Source of the DNA: Artemisia argyi
Lineage: Eukaryota; Streptophyta; Magnoliopsida; Asterales; Asteraceae
Direction: 5' to 3'
Assembly: GCA_030686995.1 (NCBI GenBank)
Contig: CM060693.1
Span: 110,323,243 to 110,387,242, forward strand
DNA length: 64,000 bases
In this document: one piece after another, positions 11,459 to 25,176 of the stretch
Layout of the letters: each line of letters starts with the position of its first letter
Numbering within the stretch: position 1 is the first letter of the stretch
Notes under the pieces: model-generated
What the model was told of the DNA's origin: nothing
The model's database searches: none
The model's input: the letters and a program-made list of their open reading frames with translations, nothing else
Program-made: the position numbers and the translations under genes

Positions 11459-14400
11459 TGCTTCACGTGGGAATAGTGATCTTGCCAACTGTTCGTAGAT
11501 AGGCACGTGCGTAGACATCTAGCCTTGATGTCTTTTTGGTTTACTGGAGATGATAGCACCAGGTTCCCATGAGCTTCTTTTGTGTCTTGGGAAGGAACAA
11601 AGTTTATCTTCCCAAGATTCCCGCTTAAACGCTATAGTCTTCACCTAACCTTCTTGGTATTTGATCAGAGAGTTGAGGGATTGATGTGTGTGGTAGTATA
11701 TATAATATATTTAAGTGTGAAAGTGCTGGACTAAACGGTCAATTCATTCTCTAACCGAGAATAAAGATCCCAATTTGGTTAAGGAAAGTCAAACCAAATG
11801 TATTTCCAGAAATATACGATATTCCCGGGTCGTTTTAAGTCCCAACAAAGTGTGAATGAAAATCGCGTTCGGTTCGTGATCGGGTGATTTTGAATAGTGT
11901 AAGATATTTTGAATTTTATAACTACAAATAGTAAACATAAACTAATAAGCAACTAAATAAGCAAATAAAACAATTAAACAAAGCACAAATTAACTAAAAC
12001 GCAAAATAACCTAAAAACGCGTACTTACGAGATTCTAACGAGCCTTAAAAACCTAAAACTTGGAAAATTAACCCTAAAAACACAAATTTATTTTTTAAAT
12101 GTCCTAAATACTTAAAATAATTTTAGAAAAAAAAAATTGTATTTTTTTATTTTTATTTTATTTATTATGAATTAAAAACTATTTTAAACTAATTAAATTG
12201 TATTAAAAAAAATACTAAACTATAAAAGAAAAATCTGAAAATTTGGTGAAAAGTACTTTAAGATGAGTTGAATCTAGGAAAAATAAAATGTTGAAAACAA
12301 CTTTTCTAAATAAGCTGTTAATATGCAAAAGGTAAAAATAAGCAAAATAAGAAAAAGATGCTTAAGTATATGTTGCATAGTATAACCGAGAAAAGACCCT
12401 AAGGCAGATAGTATTGGTGTGTGTGTGTGGGGCTTGGTAAAGGGGAGGTCACAGGTACGACTCCTGTGACTCCCTTTTCTGAAAATTATTTCTATTTTTT
12501 ATTTTTTTCTTAAAAACTTGTGAATAAGCTAAATTTAAGAAACTTTTGTAAAACCAACTTTTTTGAAACTTAAAACTAAGCAAGAAAATAAGCTAAAATC
12601 TTAACAGTTGTTCATATATACTAAAAAAAAAAAAACTATAAGCTAAGCTGAAAAGGTAAGATAGGCAATCAGAGACTTTGCCTAAACCTAATAAGCTACA
12701 AGACCAAAAAAGTTAAACTAAACCTAAATAAGCAATCCTAAATAGTCTAAAAAGCAAAAAAGTAACAATTAAACTAATGCTAAAACTGATAGACAAACAA
12801 TCCAAACAGCCAAATAGAAGCTACGTAAAAAGTTAATAAACAAATAAGCTAACCCTTGAAAAGCTAAAAATAGCATAACAAACCAACCAAGGAACCCACA
12901 AAAAAAATTTCAGATATTTATGACTTAAAATGAGCTTATAATTTAGCTGATACGCAGGCTACTTAAGGACACTTTTTGAATTTTTTAAATGATAACTAAC
13001 AGTGCTGAGAAGCTACTTTTCACATAGAAATTAAGCTACTAAACAATTTTGAAATTAGTAAAAAGCTTGAAAATAACATAGCTCATTATCTAAAGGCCTT
13101 TGTAAAATGATTTTCAAAGGATTTCAACTTAATATCAGCTTATAAATAAGCTGATATTGAGACCCTTCATACACTATGTTTTTGGCTTTTTGCTTTTTAT
13201 GACTCAGATATGCGGACTTCAAAACAAGACTTGAGACTTATGGCTAGTTTACCCCAACTATGAACCAAGTTATTTAGATTTACCTAAACTCAGAAATGAC
13301 TCCTAAAAGACCCTAATGACTTATTTAACCAAATAAGCTACCCAAAAACAATTTTAGACCTACAAACTTTAAAAATTGAGCTAAAACAATTGAAACTCGA
13401 AAAATCAATTTTCAAACTACTTCTAAATAAATAATAGAACTGAATCAAAGCTTAAACAAATTAGAATTTTGACAAAGACTCTTGAAAACAGATTTTTATC
13501 TTTCCTAAAATCCAAATCCAAACACCCCTTTAAAACTTGTTTTTGCTTTTTAAAACTGTTTTAACCTGAAAACTTAAAAAGATTTTGAAGAATACTTATT
13601 AATATGACTTATTAAAGATATAAAAGTAGATTTGAACAATTAATAAGAACTCAATAAGGTAAAGCTTATTGGTGCTTTTGACAGATTTGATGAAAGATGG
13701 ACTAAAACAATTTTAAACTACTTGAAATGAAAGATAAGAACTAAAACAGATCTAATGAGCAATAACTAAATGAAAAAGCAGAAAACAAGTAAACGAATAA
13801 GCAGATAGGAAATAAGCAGTTAAATAATAAAAAGGGAAATTAGAAAACTTACTAAAGCCTTAGCTCAAAAAAGGCTGTTTAATGCTCGAGGAGCTACGCA
13901 ACAAACTATTTATCATAAGCTGAATAAGCCCTATAAGCCCTTCCAAATTTGGCTTATCTTCCTTGGCTTATTTTATTTATTTATTTATTTTATTTTTATA
14001 TTTCACAAAATAAATGAAAAAAAAAAACTTATGAATCAACTCACATGCTCAAACAAGCATGTTTAAGAATATGAGCTTATCTAAACAGCTTATTCTAACC
14101 AAAACCAATCATTAATTAAAAACATAAAAGTAATTGACAGGAATTTAAAGTAAACTTGAATTTTTATTAGAAAATTAAAGAGTACAATTCTTAAAAAGTA
14201 AATTTCAATATGAAAAAGCAGTAAAATAAGACAATAAGTTGGACACAATTTTTAAGGTAAAAAATTGACTGACTTTTTCTATGATGAGGAGGGGTCTTTA
14301 TATAGGATCTTGGGGAGCCTTCTAGAGTTTCTAGGAGCTTCTATCTTCTCTCACCACAACCTTTGATCCAATTATGTCATCATCATCATTAATCTACACC

Positions 14401-14735
14401 TTTGATTTTAGTGCCACGCTTGATAAACCAATCACCATCTTCTAAATTGCCAGTGTGACCTATCAAATGTTGTCATAACTTTTGTGACATGTGGGTCTTC
14501 TAGAAGTTTTAATGAGGTAACTAAGGTATGTGTGTGTGATAGCGTAACTTTGGGAGCGATGGATGCACAATAAAATATTAGACGCACCTTTTTATTTTTT
14601 TATGATTGTTTGCCTGGGGAGTGGGGTTTAACCGGGTTTGGGATTAGGTAACATGGTACTGGATCTGGGTTAAAGTACTAGTGGATTGGGATTTTGATAG
14701 TGTTGGAACGGGTTTATATAGCGGTGAGATACAGT
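11459..14735 (-). mobile_element. LTR-A: first copy of long gypsy LTR, right end missing
   Basis: Starts TGCTTCACGTGGGAATAG, the same PBS-proximal edge as LTR-B and similar in pattern to the TGATACGTGGG edge of LTR-D. It matches LTR-B nearly throughout, including a minus-strand TATA box (TATATAAAGA, 14295-14305), but stops around 14705-14735 about 370 bp before the LTR tip kept in LTR-B. It retains roughly 1050 bp (about 12540-13590) that LTR-B has lost. The interior is saturated with AATAAGCT motifs. It lies directly head-to-tail with LTR-B. Confidence 0.72.
12410..12478 (+). other. tRNA-like (SINE-like) segment in LTR-A
   Basis: GGCTTGGTAAAGG followed by GAGGTCACAGG, then GGTACGACTCC (12454-12464) and CTGTG can form a T-arm (stem CACAG/CTGTG) with a B-box one base off GGTTCGANTCC. 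This looks like a pol III promoter or tRNA 3' half. The LTR-B counterpart is at 26750-26803. There is no full cloverleaf, so it is not a tRNA gene. Confidence 0.5.
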
Positions 14736-15079
14736 TGCTTCATGTGAGAATAGTGATCTTGCCAACTGTTCGTAGACAGGCACGTGCGTAGACATCTAGC
14801 CTTGATGTCCTTTTGGTTTACTGGAGATGACAGAACCGGGTTCCCATGAGCTTCTTTTGTGTCATGGGAAGGAACAAAGTTTATCTTCCCAAGAGTTTTC
14901 CCGCTTAAACGCTATAGTCTTCACCTAACCTTCTTGGTCTTTGATTAGAGAGTTGAGGGATTGATGTGTGTGGTAGTATATATAATATATTTAACTATGA
15001 AAGTGCCGGACTAAATGGTCAATTCATTCTCTAACCAAGAATAAAGATCCCAATTTGGTCAAGAAAAGTCAAACCAAAT

Positions 15080-15999
15080 TGTTGTTCCCTTTTACTAGGT
15101 TAATAGTAACTGATGAGTTAAACTAACCAAGTTCCTGACTGTGAACAAAGATGTAAATGATTAACAACAAATAAAAACATAAAGATAAGAGACATAATAT
15201 TTTCAACGTTTAATTCTTATTAGAAGTTAATCAAAGAATTATACCCAAGTGTTTGCGTAATAACACTTGGGATTGAAACGACAAGTATGGTATGACTCCT
15301 CTCTAAACCCAAACTATGTTTGAGTGACAACAAAAGGTCCTACTGAGCTATCTCAGGGACTGTGTTGTTCTTGGAGGTGTAAAAGTTGTTTGTGAATGTC
15401 TAAGCATTAATGACACAAACTTGTCAACTTTTACTCCTCACTTATGCTACCTACTTATAAACAAGTAGATTACAACATTATTGATAAAGACAAATGATGA
15501 CCTAAGTTAGTAGAGACAAAATACTTACATATTTTGTCTTTGTTACAATGGACTAAATTAGGTAAAAGACAATGTGCCTTTCTGATGCACAGTGATGACA
15601 CCATCCTGACTTTATGCCTTTCCGGGAAAGTTTGACCTCAGGTTGATAGGGACACCCATTCATAGTTTCAAATGTTTCCCGCTTTGTCCCGTCCATTCTT
15701 CAGTCTTCACTTCAATCTTCAGTACATCAACAGTTATTGAGGAGTCCTAGGGGTTCAGTGAGTTATTGTCATCCTCACTTAACCCATCACCTTCTTCTTT
15801 GGCTTAGATGCCACTCACTGAGATCTGCCTCACTGAATGGGTAACCTTTCATCTTAGGCTCGTTCTAAGCATCCTGAAGATGACTCACTGAGCAACTGTT
15901 CACTCAGTGACTTGTTAGTGTTTACGGATATTAAACACTTAGGTTATTTTATGTTCAAATCCTAGTTAGAGGAAGTTTTTGGAATTTAGTGACCCAACA
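15080..15999 (-). mobile_element. C2 3' LTR
   Basis: TGTTGTTCCC...GACCCAACA, 920 bp, TG...CA ends. A purine-rich stretch on the minus strand (AGAGTGAGAC, about 16000-16010) directly precedes it as the polypurine tract. It is visibly diverged from its partner: about six differences in the first 80 bases compared by eye, so the insertion is not recent. Confidence 0.9.
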
Positions 16000-16197
16000 G
16001 TCTCACTCTATTTGAATATACAAATAGCCAAAATGTATCATGATTCAGTGTGAGTGAGTAGGAGTCTTCATCTCTCATTGAGTGTTAATGTAATTTGAGT
16101 AGGACACTAATAATTTAAAAAAAAACTTCAATGTGCATTAATAGCTATTACAAATCCTTAGAAAATTACAAAACACAAAAAAGATAGTTGTTGCAAT

Positions 16198-19100
16198 TCA
16201 GATGTCTAGTTTGTAACCAAGGGCTTCAAGCTTTGCTCTCTTTGATCTCAGTATATGCTTGTCAAGATGTTCCTCAATCATAGCTTTCAGGTCCAGGCAG
16301 AACCTCACATTTTCAACACTCTTAATGAGAGACGCCATCATGAGATATCCAAGCATTGCCTTGATCCCAGCCCTATCCATTTCAGACCATCTTTGGAAGG
16401 CAGGGTTCCCATATTCATCTGTGAAGCACAGGCCTCTTTCAGGTTCCTCAAGGACCACATTGTTCACGAAGTTGATTCCTTCAAGAAGTGACCTGTCATA
16501 ATCTGACCCAGGGACTTTGATCTCAGGCTCCAATTCAACTGGTTTCCTTTTCCTTTTGGAGATCTTTGGGGGAGCAGCATGAGTTGATGAAGTAGGAAGG
16601 AGGGAGGGGATATCAAGTACCTCAGGCATTTTCTTCAGCCTATCGTACCTCAGCTTTAGTGACTTTAAAAGTTATGGAACCACAACATTTTGCTTCTTGG
16701 CAATGATAGGTCGAAGCTCATCCAGTTTAGTGATGCCAAATTTAGAAAACTTGAATGGTTTATGAACATCAAGTATTCTTTGGTCAGGTCCCCTGAAAAC
16801 AGTGACTACAGCAGGATTGGTGTTGCTATGGATCTGAATGTCAGTGATGGTTTCTGGTATGAGTCTTTCTTTCATCACCCAGGTATATCTTTCAATCCTA
16901 TCTTTCCTGACCTGAGCATCCTTCCTGAGCTTTTCTTCCCTTTCTTTCTTAAGAGCACTCCATTCTTCTTCATGAGCTTTCTTGAAGGCTGCACCAGCTT
17001 GCCCACCAGCCAGTGCCTTATTATCCAACCTAATTTTCTCAGCTTCCTCATGCACAATCTTTATAAGGGTAGGCTTGCTCATTCTTTCTTCCTCAGCTAC
17101 TTTCCTTAGCTTCTCATCTCTTTCTATATGAGTCTGTATTTCTGCTTCAGTGAGTTGATATACCACTCCATTAAATTCATATGGAACTTTGATGGGCTCA
17201 TCAAGGTCACGCCTGACAAGGGAGGAAGCAGGAACCAACAGAATTTCAGGCTCAGTGGTTGTGAGAATGCCTTTGCCTTTATCCTGCTGGTATGTTGAGG
17301 AGACTTTTGTTTCATGAGGCTAATATGAGGAGATGGGAGTGGCCTAAGTGACATGCTCCCGCTTAGTGTGAGAGGGTTTTCCTCTTAAAGCAACATAAGT
17401 AGCTTCTCTTGAAGCACCATTAGTAGCATCTGGTGCTTCAGTTGAAGGAGCATCAGTGAAATTCTCCCCCTCAACTGTTTCCGGAGCTAGGGTGATGGCA
17501 AGAGTCGGAGGTCTCACTGATGCCGAGGGAGTGGTACCCTTGAAAGCATGGTAAATCTTAGTCATCATGGACATGATGTCAGATGTGTCCTGTTGAATGG
17601 TAGAGACTTTGGCTTCAAGAGACGCCTAAGCACCTTCAATTGCTGTCATCCGAGAACAAAGATTCCAAGCCATAGAGGTTGAACCGTGAGACTGAGCTTC
17701 CACTGATTGTTCCAAGGCAGTGAGAGAGGACTTGACAGACTCCACTGAGGTACTGAGAGCCTGAAGATTGGAGGACTTCATCAAGTTAAGTAGCTCAATG
17801 AGGTTCACTGAGTTTTGCTGAAAGGTCCCTGATGCTTGAAGGAGCTTCCTGGTGAGTTCAGGATCATCCTTGACAGATTCTTGAACAGACTTAACCCCTG
17901 CATTCAGCTTGTTTAGGGATTCAATAAACTGGTTGAGGTATGAGACCATCTTTGTCAGTGAGAAGTCAATGGATGAATTTTGTTCCATGACATCATCATG
18001 AAATTCTTCAACCAAATCCTTGAGATTAAAGTAATGAACGGCCTGCTCAGTGTGAATGTCAAAAACTTCATCAGTGACCCCACGGCATAAGGCACTGGTG
18101 GCCTTCTTTATAAACTTGACAAAGAATCTCTCAGTGAGAGGGGTTGTATCATCATCCGAAGGTTCAAACTCTGAATGTGAATCAGCAGCTTCATGGTCAG
18201 GAGAGTGAGGAGACTGAGAAATTGGTTCAGTGATTTCCTCCTCAGTGTCCATATCCTCTCCAGTTTTGAACACTTCCTCTTCATTGTGGAATTCATCATC
18301 TGAGAACAGAGCTGCCTGAATATCAGCCATTGACTGAATCTGCAAAAGTAGGTTAACAGGCTCCTCTTCATAAGAAGACTTGCCTTGGTTTTGGCTAGGT
18401 CCCGACCCCTCAAATCCAGCAGACTGGGTTTTATCTGCCTGGTCCTCAGAGCCAGTTCCCAAGTAATGTGCACATCTGGGAGTAGGTTTAGGTTCCATAT
18501 CAGTGGGTGGACGCATGCCCCCAGTGTCTTTGTCCTCTAAGGCCCCTTTAGACACTGATGGGTGTTTTCCAGTGCCATCCTTAAGAACTGTGATTGTTGT
18601 TTCCCTATCAGTGGGTTGTGTAAGTCCCTCTGAGTCTTTGGGATGAGTTATGGTACCCTCGGACAAAAGCTTTGATTTGCGAATGTCCTCATCAGGCGAG
18701 TGAATGGTGGTGTCCCCCTTTCCAACAAGCTTGTACTAGCCTGTCGAAGGTTTAAGGACTGTAACTCCCTGATGCTTGGGTTGTGATTTACCCAAGTCTT
18801 TACCAGGATGTGAAAGGGTGTGGGTCCCCGTCTTAGTGGAGTAGTGCTGCCCCATCGAGGATATAGGACCCCTTGCTCCTTGAGATCCTGGTTGTGATTT
18901 GCCAAAGCCTTTAGCAGGATGTAGAAGTTGAGTTGATTCTGACTTCACTGACTTGTGTATGTCAGTAGAGCCTTTGGGAATGGGTTCGCTCGAGGACACT
19001 AAGTGTGATGTCTTAGTGTCCTCTGTTAGCTTTTGTTTTGGGGTCAGTGAAGCGGCTATTATATTGAGGGTGTCAGCAGTCAAGGCCTGTTGTTGCCCCC

Positions 19101-20074
19101 TTTTGCCAGGCTTGAGATAGAGGACCCAGTGGCGAGTGATCTGGGCTTGGCCACCTTCCTGGACCCCTGTCCCTTCTTCCTCTTCACCTTCTTGGTAGGA
19201 GAGGGAACGGGTGAAATTTTGTTGTCACCCTGGATAGCAGTCAGCATGTATGTGGTCAGGGCGACAGGTATAACCTCAATGGGGTCGCGAGAGTAGTTAG
19301 TCTTATGTAAGACTTCAAGCTCAAAGCCTACGCCATCATGCTTGATATACTAAGACCCCAACAAGTCTTGCAGGGCACAGGAAATGAATCTAGGGTAGGA
19401 GATGAGTTTTTTCCTAGACTTCCAACCCAGTTTAGTAATGAGGTCCCTGAAGATGATTTCTCCAAGGTCAATTTTTATACCCTCCAGGAGACAATACACT
19501 ATCATTGCTTAAGTAGTGTTTAGTTGCTCAGTGGAGGATTTGTTTCCCCTAAGGACCTGAATGACAAAAGTCATCAGGATCCTCCAGGGGGCAGGAAACC
19601 AGGTTTTGATGATAGGGGCTTTGGATAGAAGGGCCCCTGGGGTCACATCAGGGTGATTCTTATCATATGGCCCTAGTTCCAGCAAAATTGCTTTCACATC
19701 CTCTTCCTTGGGTAGGTCAGCAAAGGTCTCAGTGTAATCAAGGCCAGTGCTTTGATAAAGGTTTTGTAGGTAAGAGTAAGGGACTTTATCCCATTCATCA
19801 CTGAGAACCTTATAGTTTCATCCTTTGGTGCATCAGGGTTTTCCACCACTGCTGTACACCAGAATTCCCTCAAATAATCCTGATAAATGATAGAGGGGGT
19901 TTTTGTGAATGAGTTGGAGAGAAAACAGTTTTGGAGGTATTTCACCACATCCATGTAATCAGAGAACCCTTCAGGGTAGGCAAAATTCCCCACCACATTG
20001 TTCTTGGTAAGGTCCACACTCTCCATTTGGTATTCCACATTTGGAGCATATGTGATAGCTTTGGAAGAAGCCAT
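16198..20074 (-). pseudogene. C2 third ORF: large coiled-coil protein downstream of RNase H
   Basis: Beginning MASSKAITYAPN at 20074, homology runs about 1,290 codons in several frames to LEALGYKLDI at 16198. The N-terminal 140 residues include YLREFWCTAV; then comes a low-complexity Ser/Thr/Pro-rich part (about 17.6-19.1 kb), a heptad-rich coiled coil (about 17.63-18.1 kb), a Lys/Glu-rich helical part (16672-17238) and a C-terminal domain (16198-16629) preceded by a basic KRKRK that could be a nuclear signal. Frameshifts near 19700, 19080, 18700, 17350 and 16650 break it. I recall similar ORFs in Tanacetum copia entries, where they sit after RNase H. Position resembles the env-like ORF of SIRE elements, but I see no transmembrane segment or signal peptide. 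Function unknown. Confidence 0.8.
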
Positions 20075-20666
20075 TTGTAGATAATAGGCCTGGTTTTGGA
20101 AAAAGATTTTGGTCACAAGATAGAGCACACACAGGTTGAAAAGGATTTTGGTCTTGAATTTTTTTTCAAGAGTTTATCTAAATAATGAAAGTGTGTGTGT
20201 GTTTTTCTTTGTGGGGGTATTTGTAGAGGTTGGAATTAGGGTTGCAAGTGTAGCGGATACCAAACGTTTGTGAATTGATTTGATTGGGTGGTATAAAATG
20301 TGGTTTGATGTCACCACTTAAAAATATCAAGAGATATTATATGTGAGTGAAGGCATTTAATGCTTAGTGGGATTGGTGACGGATGTGTGGGGGCCCAAGA
20401 CATGGATGCTAGAAGGATAAGTAACATATATTCCTATATTTAATAGAAATTTAGTTACCAACCTAGGACATTTACTAACTAAGTACTTACATCATTTAAT
20501 TTAAGTATTCAATGTCATTTAGTGTCTTGAGCCCCCTGAATGACTTATCATTCAGTGAGTTGATGTTCAAGAATGGATGATCAGTGAGTAAAACGATTGT
20601 TACAACACTGAGAAGGGGTTAATTCAGGGTCCATAGAAAGATTACATCATGTTGGAACAAATTTAA

Positions 20667-23600
20667 TCAGTTGCCTAATTCAAAGTCCAACATCCCCAAT
20701 TCTGCTTTCAGTCTGGTGAAAGTGGGTTCATCTAAGGGTTTAGTGAATATATCAGCTAACTGATATTCAGTGGGGATGAAATGTAATTTAGTCTCTCCAT
20801 TCATGATGTGGTCTCTGATGAAGTGATATCTTATGTCGATGTGTTTGGTTCTTTTATGAAGTACTGGGTTGTTTGAGATGGCTATGGCACTTGTGTTATC
20901 ACAAAAGATGGGTACCATCTTGTACTAAATGCCATAGTCACTCAGTTGGCTCTTTATCCAAAGTACATTTGCACAACACCCTGCAGCAGACACATATTCA
21001 GTTTCAGCTGAGGACATGGCCACTGACTATTGCTTCTTTGTACTCCAACACACAAGTTTTCCACCAAGGAATTGACAGGACCCAGAGGTACTTTTTCTAT
21101 CCATATTGCAGCCTGCATAGTCTTAGTCAGTGTATCCTTTGAGATCAAAACTTGAGCATTTTGGGTAATACAAACCAAGGTTTGGTGTACCCTTCAGGTA
21201 TTTGATGATTCTCTTGACAGCAGTGAGATGAGACTCTTTTGGATCAGACTGATATCTAGCACATAGATAGACTGAGAATTGGATATCAGGTCTTGAGGCA
21301 AGAAGGTACATCAGAGACCTATCATTCCTCTGTATAGGGTGTGATTCACTAATTTACCAGTGAGATCAGGTCCATGGTTGTTTGGGGGAACCATAGGAGT
21401 CTTTACTGAAGAGCAGTCAGTGAGCTCATACTTCTTCAGTAAGTTCCTAATGTATTTTTCTTGACCATTGTCATGGTTTCTGAATTCACTACCATTGTAA
21501 ATTCTAATCTGTTTAACCTTGATATCATTTTGATTCTCAATGTTCCTGACAAAAGACATGATTGTACCAACTGCCTGACTCTTTTTGGCCAGGAAGTAAA
21601 CCTAAGTGTGTCTTGAGTATTCATCCACTATGACCAGAGTATATTTCTCATGGTTAATAGACATTGGACTGACAGGTCCAAAGAGGTGCATGTGAAGGAG
21701 ATGAAGGCAACCTTTGATGGAGGTGGTTTATTGGTTTTGAATGATGCCCTGTGGTGTTTACCTTTCTCACAAGCAGAACATGGCTTGTCTTTGGTATATA
21801 CCAGGGATGGAAGGCCAAGAACCTTGTTTTGTTTGTCCAGGTTGTTGATAAATTTGAAGTTTAGATGAGAGAGTCTTCTATGCTAGAGCCAGTTGATTAT
21901 CTCACTTGCCTTAGTGATGAGGCAAGTCCCATTTTTGAGTGAGGGTTGACATTTCAAGGACATAGACATCATCCCTCCCAGGAGCAATCAACACAACTTC
22001 CTTGTTGGCATTGATGATGGTTCCTCTCTTGTCATCAAACTGAACTATGTATTTTGCATCACATAGTTGACTTACACTGATAAGATTGTACTTGAGACCA
22101 TTGACATAAGCTATTCTTGTAAAAAATATACCATTACAGTTTACTACCATAATCTTCAGTTGAAGCTGATGAGTTATCACCAAATACTACCTTGGGTCTG
22201 GTTCTTCAACATATTTGTGCAGATAATGCTTCACACAAGTCATACTCCTTGAGCACCTGCTGTCTAGATGCCAAACAGGATCCCTGGTATGTTTCTGCAC
22301 AAATAGTAAACTAGGTTGGTTTTTCTTGTTAGCCCACCTCTTAGTGGGTTTAGTCCTCAGGGACTTTTTGAATTTAGCTATTGAGTCATGGGCTGAGGTA
22401 GAGTGTACTAAGCTTCCACATGTTTTGCATTTGATGGTAGATGAAGACTCATAAGACTGAGAGGTGCTGGGGGTGATGCCTCTTCTGGCCTGAATAACTT
22501 GTCATGTCCTTTGTTATCATGGGAGGGGTCACCACAAATCTGACAACATTTGTTCATCATACAATAACAGGAAGATGATCATTGAACCCACAGTGAGGCA
22601 TGGCAGAAAAGGCTTTCCCTTTAGTCTTTGTTTGGAAGAAGAGGCATACTGATGACCTTGTGCTTTGTAAAGTCCTTGTGTTTTCAGTAATGGATAGTGA
22701 GAGTTGTGATCAGAAGTCTTGTGGTCCTCTTGTTTGCATATAATGCCAAACATGATTCTGTAGCAATTATCAGTGGTGTAGTTTGTATAATTGCACAGTT
22801 CACATCTCACTGAAGGTTTGGATGAGGGTTTTGGTTTGGAGGAACTTGAGGAAGTTGGTGTTTGTTGTTTAGGTTTTGAACCAGAGGATTGTTCAGTGGA
22901 CTCAAATTTTTTCACTCAACTTCCAGATAAGTTCAGCTAACTGATCATATTTTGAATCAGTATTGTCAAGTTTCACTTCAGTGGATACTGAATGTGTATG
23001 GGTTTCAATGGGCACAGAGGTAGGTCTCTTCAGGATAGTTCTCCCTAAACTTGATTTCTCCTTGGGAGAATGTGGTTGATAGACAGATAGGGTGAGGTCA
23101 GAACTAGGTGCAGCTCCCTGAAGTTGTTTCAGAGGAGGAAGTGGTGCTTGGGAATCAGACTTAGATTCAGTGATGGAATCAATATGATTGGATTCATTAG
23201 TGACTCCTAGCATTTCCTTAATGGCTTAACTTTGAGGCTCCAAAATTCTTCTAGTGTTAAAATTTGGCATTTTACTATTAGGATTGACTCTTTTAATCCA
23301 ATCACTGGGTTTTAGTGCTAGTTCTATGCTAGAGTGTTTGTTAGCTAAAAGAAAGGTTGTTGCATGGTTACTCTCCCCAAATACTTTAGTGAGTTGGTAT
23401 TCATCCTGTCCAAACTTTTTGGAACTGGGTGTGAGACTCAATGTGTCAAAGAGTTTGGGGTTCTTTTGAGTCCAGCTCCAAATGACAACCTTTCTTTCTT
23501 AAGTTCTTCCTGAAGAGCTTGATTTTGTTTTACAAGTTCAGAGTTTGAATTTGAAGTGTAACATTTTCAAGTTTGGCTTGTTTTAAAGCAAGAAGTTCAT

Positions 23601-25100
23601 CTCTACACTGATTTAGTTCAAAACTCAATTTGTTATATTTTGAAAACAAGTTTAATATTTGCTCTTCAATATACTTAAGATCAACATTTATATAATCTAA
23701 GTAAGATTTCCAATCAGAATCATCATCCATTGAAAGTAAGATGTTTACCTTTCTCATGGTGATGCTCAGCCAGTTTGCATGATTTTTTCCCATGGCCAGT
23801 TTGTTGTCTTCTGAGAGCGCCATCGGGGCATTGACATGAACTTCTTCATCTTCAGAGGACACATCCTCCTCGTTCCAATCAAAGTTTTCAGCAACTAGCC
23901 CTTTGTTCTTAGCCTGAGCAGGTTTAGGTGCCTGAGGTGACTGAGTGACAAAGGAGGCTAACTCAAGAAGAGCAAGTTTGGCCTTGGTCTTTCTATTTAT
24001 AGCTTCAAAATTTTTTTAAGGAATTTTTTCGATCTTGTTTTAAAAATTTTGACTAGATTAAAGCATTTTAGGTTGAAACTTGCTAGTTCCGGAGAAAGAG
24101 TTGTTTCCTGGGAATTTGTAAGATGGTTCTGAGGTTGTTTTTGAGAAACAGTCTTTTGCAAAATGACCCTTTTTTCCACATTTAAAACATTCAGTGTTGT
24201 CATTTTCTTTTGTGTTTGAAAAGTTTTTATTTCTTTTAATAAATATTTTTGAATTTGCAAGGAGTGCCCTTTCATGAAATTCAATTTGTAAATCATTCAG
24301 GTACTCCTCACTGGTTCTTACATTAACCTCATCATCAGATCCATCTTGAAAATCCTACACAACACCATTGGAATAGAAAGCAGTAGATATGGGTGAGGAG
24401 GTCAGGGTCTATTTAGTCTATTGAGCCTTTTTGGAGTCAGGGTATCTCCTTGAGATTAGGTTATCCTCATAGAGAAATTTACCATAGATCTCAGGAAGCC
24501 CAAGATTTTAAAGGTGATTTACATTTCTCAGACCTTGAGAGAAGTTTAACCACTTCTCAAGGAGACTGTTGACAAAGCCAACATTGATTTCATGCTTAGA
24601 CAAGGTGACACCATCATTGGTTAGTTCATTGAGGAGGGTCTTATATCGGTGTAGGTCTCAGAGAGACTTTCAGAGTTTTGGCCCTAAACGTATTGTACTT
24701 AAGTTTCAGGTCCATGATCTTGTTTTCGGTATCTGAGGGGCCTTCATAGCTATGAACCAAGTCAGTCCATGTCTGCTTGGCAGTAGGACAGTTAATGACT
24801 GATTCCATTATATCGTCTGGAAGACAAGATATAATGATGCTTTTTAGTCGTTGCTCTTGATTGACCACCCTCCTCTCATCTTGGGTCCACTTAGCTTCAG
24901 GTTTGATTAAACCTTGAGCAGTTTTAGGGACATATGGACCATCATTAATAAGCTTAATGTAGTATGGTTCCATCCCAGTCAAGTAGCAAAGCATGCGCTT
25001 TTTCCACTTGTTGAATTTACCAACCTCAAGTCTAGGGGCAGTAGCATAATAGCTTCCACCCTTTTATCGACAAGTTGGGGAACATCAATGTCAGCCATGG
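20667..25100 (-). pseudogene. pol: C2 gag-pol with internal integrase-RT deletion
   Basis: Gag starts at about 25100 (MADID...) and includes the capsid-like part (CLPDDIMESVINCPTAKQTW) and a zinc knuckle CFKCGKKGHFAKDC near 24150-24190. A second Cys-rich motif (CELCNYTNYTTDNCY) follows. Protease is barely readable. GAG-pre-integrase (YNLISVSQLCDAKY, then LSHLNF and CSACEKGKHHRASF) leads into the integrase core, which stops after NGSEFRNH and joins at about 21475 directly to the RT C-terminus (QEKYIRNLLKKYELTDCSSVKTPM is split across this join). The second and third integrase acidic residues and the RT YVDD box are deleted. RNase H (20667-21311) retains CDNTSAI and ends ADIFTKPLDEPTF. Many stops and shifts. 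Confidence 0.88.
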
Positions 25101-25176
25101 TAGGATCTTGATTTTAAAAACTTTTGAGCACTCTTTAGTTTTGAAAAACAAAATTTAAAAAGTTTTACAAATCAGA

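Noticed and set aside
10506..11502. Possible small host gene from several plus-strand frames of 60-102 residues
   Set aside because: No domain, no conserved start context or splice pattern, cysteine- and leucine-rich translations typical of T/G-rich non-coding DNA.
12454..12464. Functional tRNA gene
   Set aside because: Only a T-arm-like part is present; no acceptor stem or anticodon arm can be drawn.
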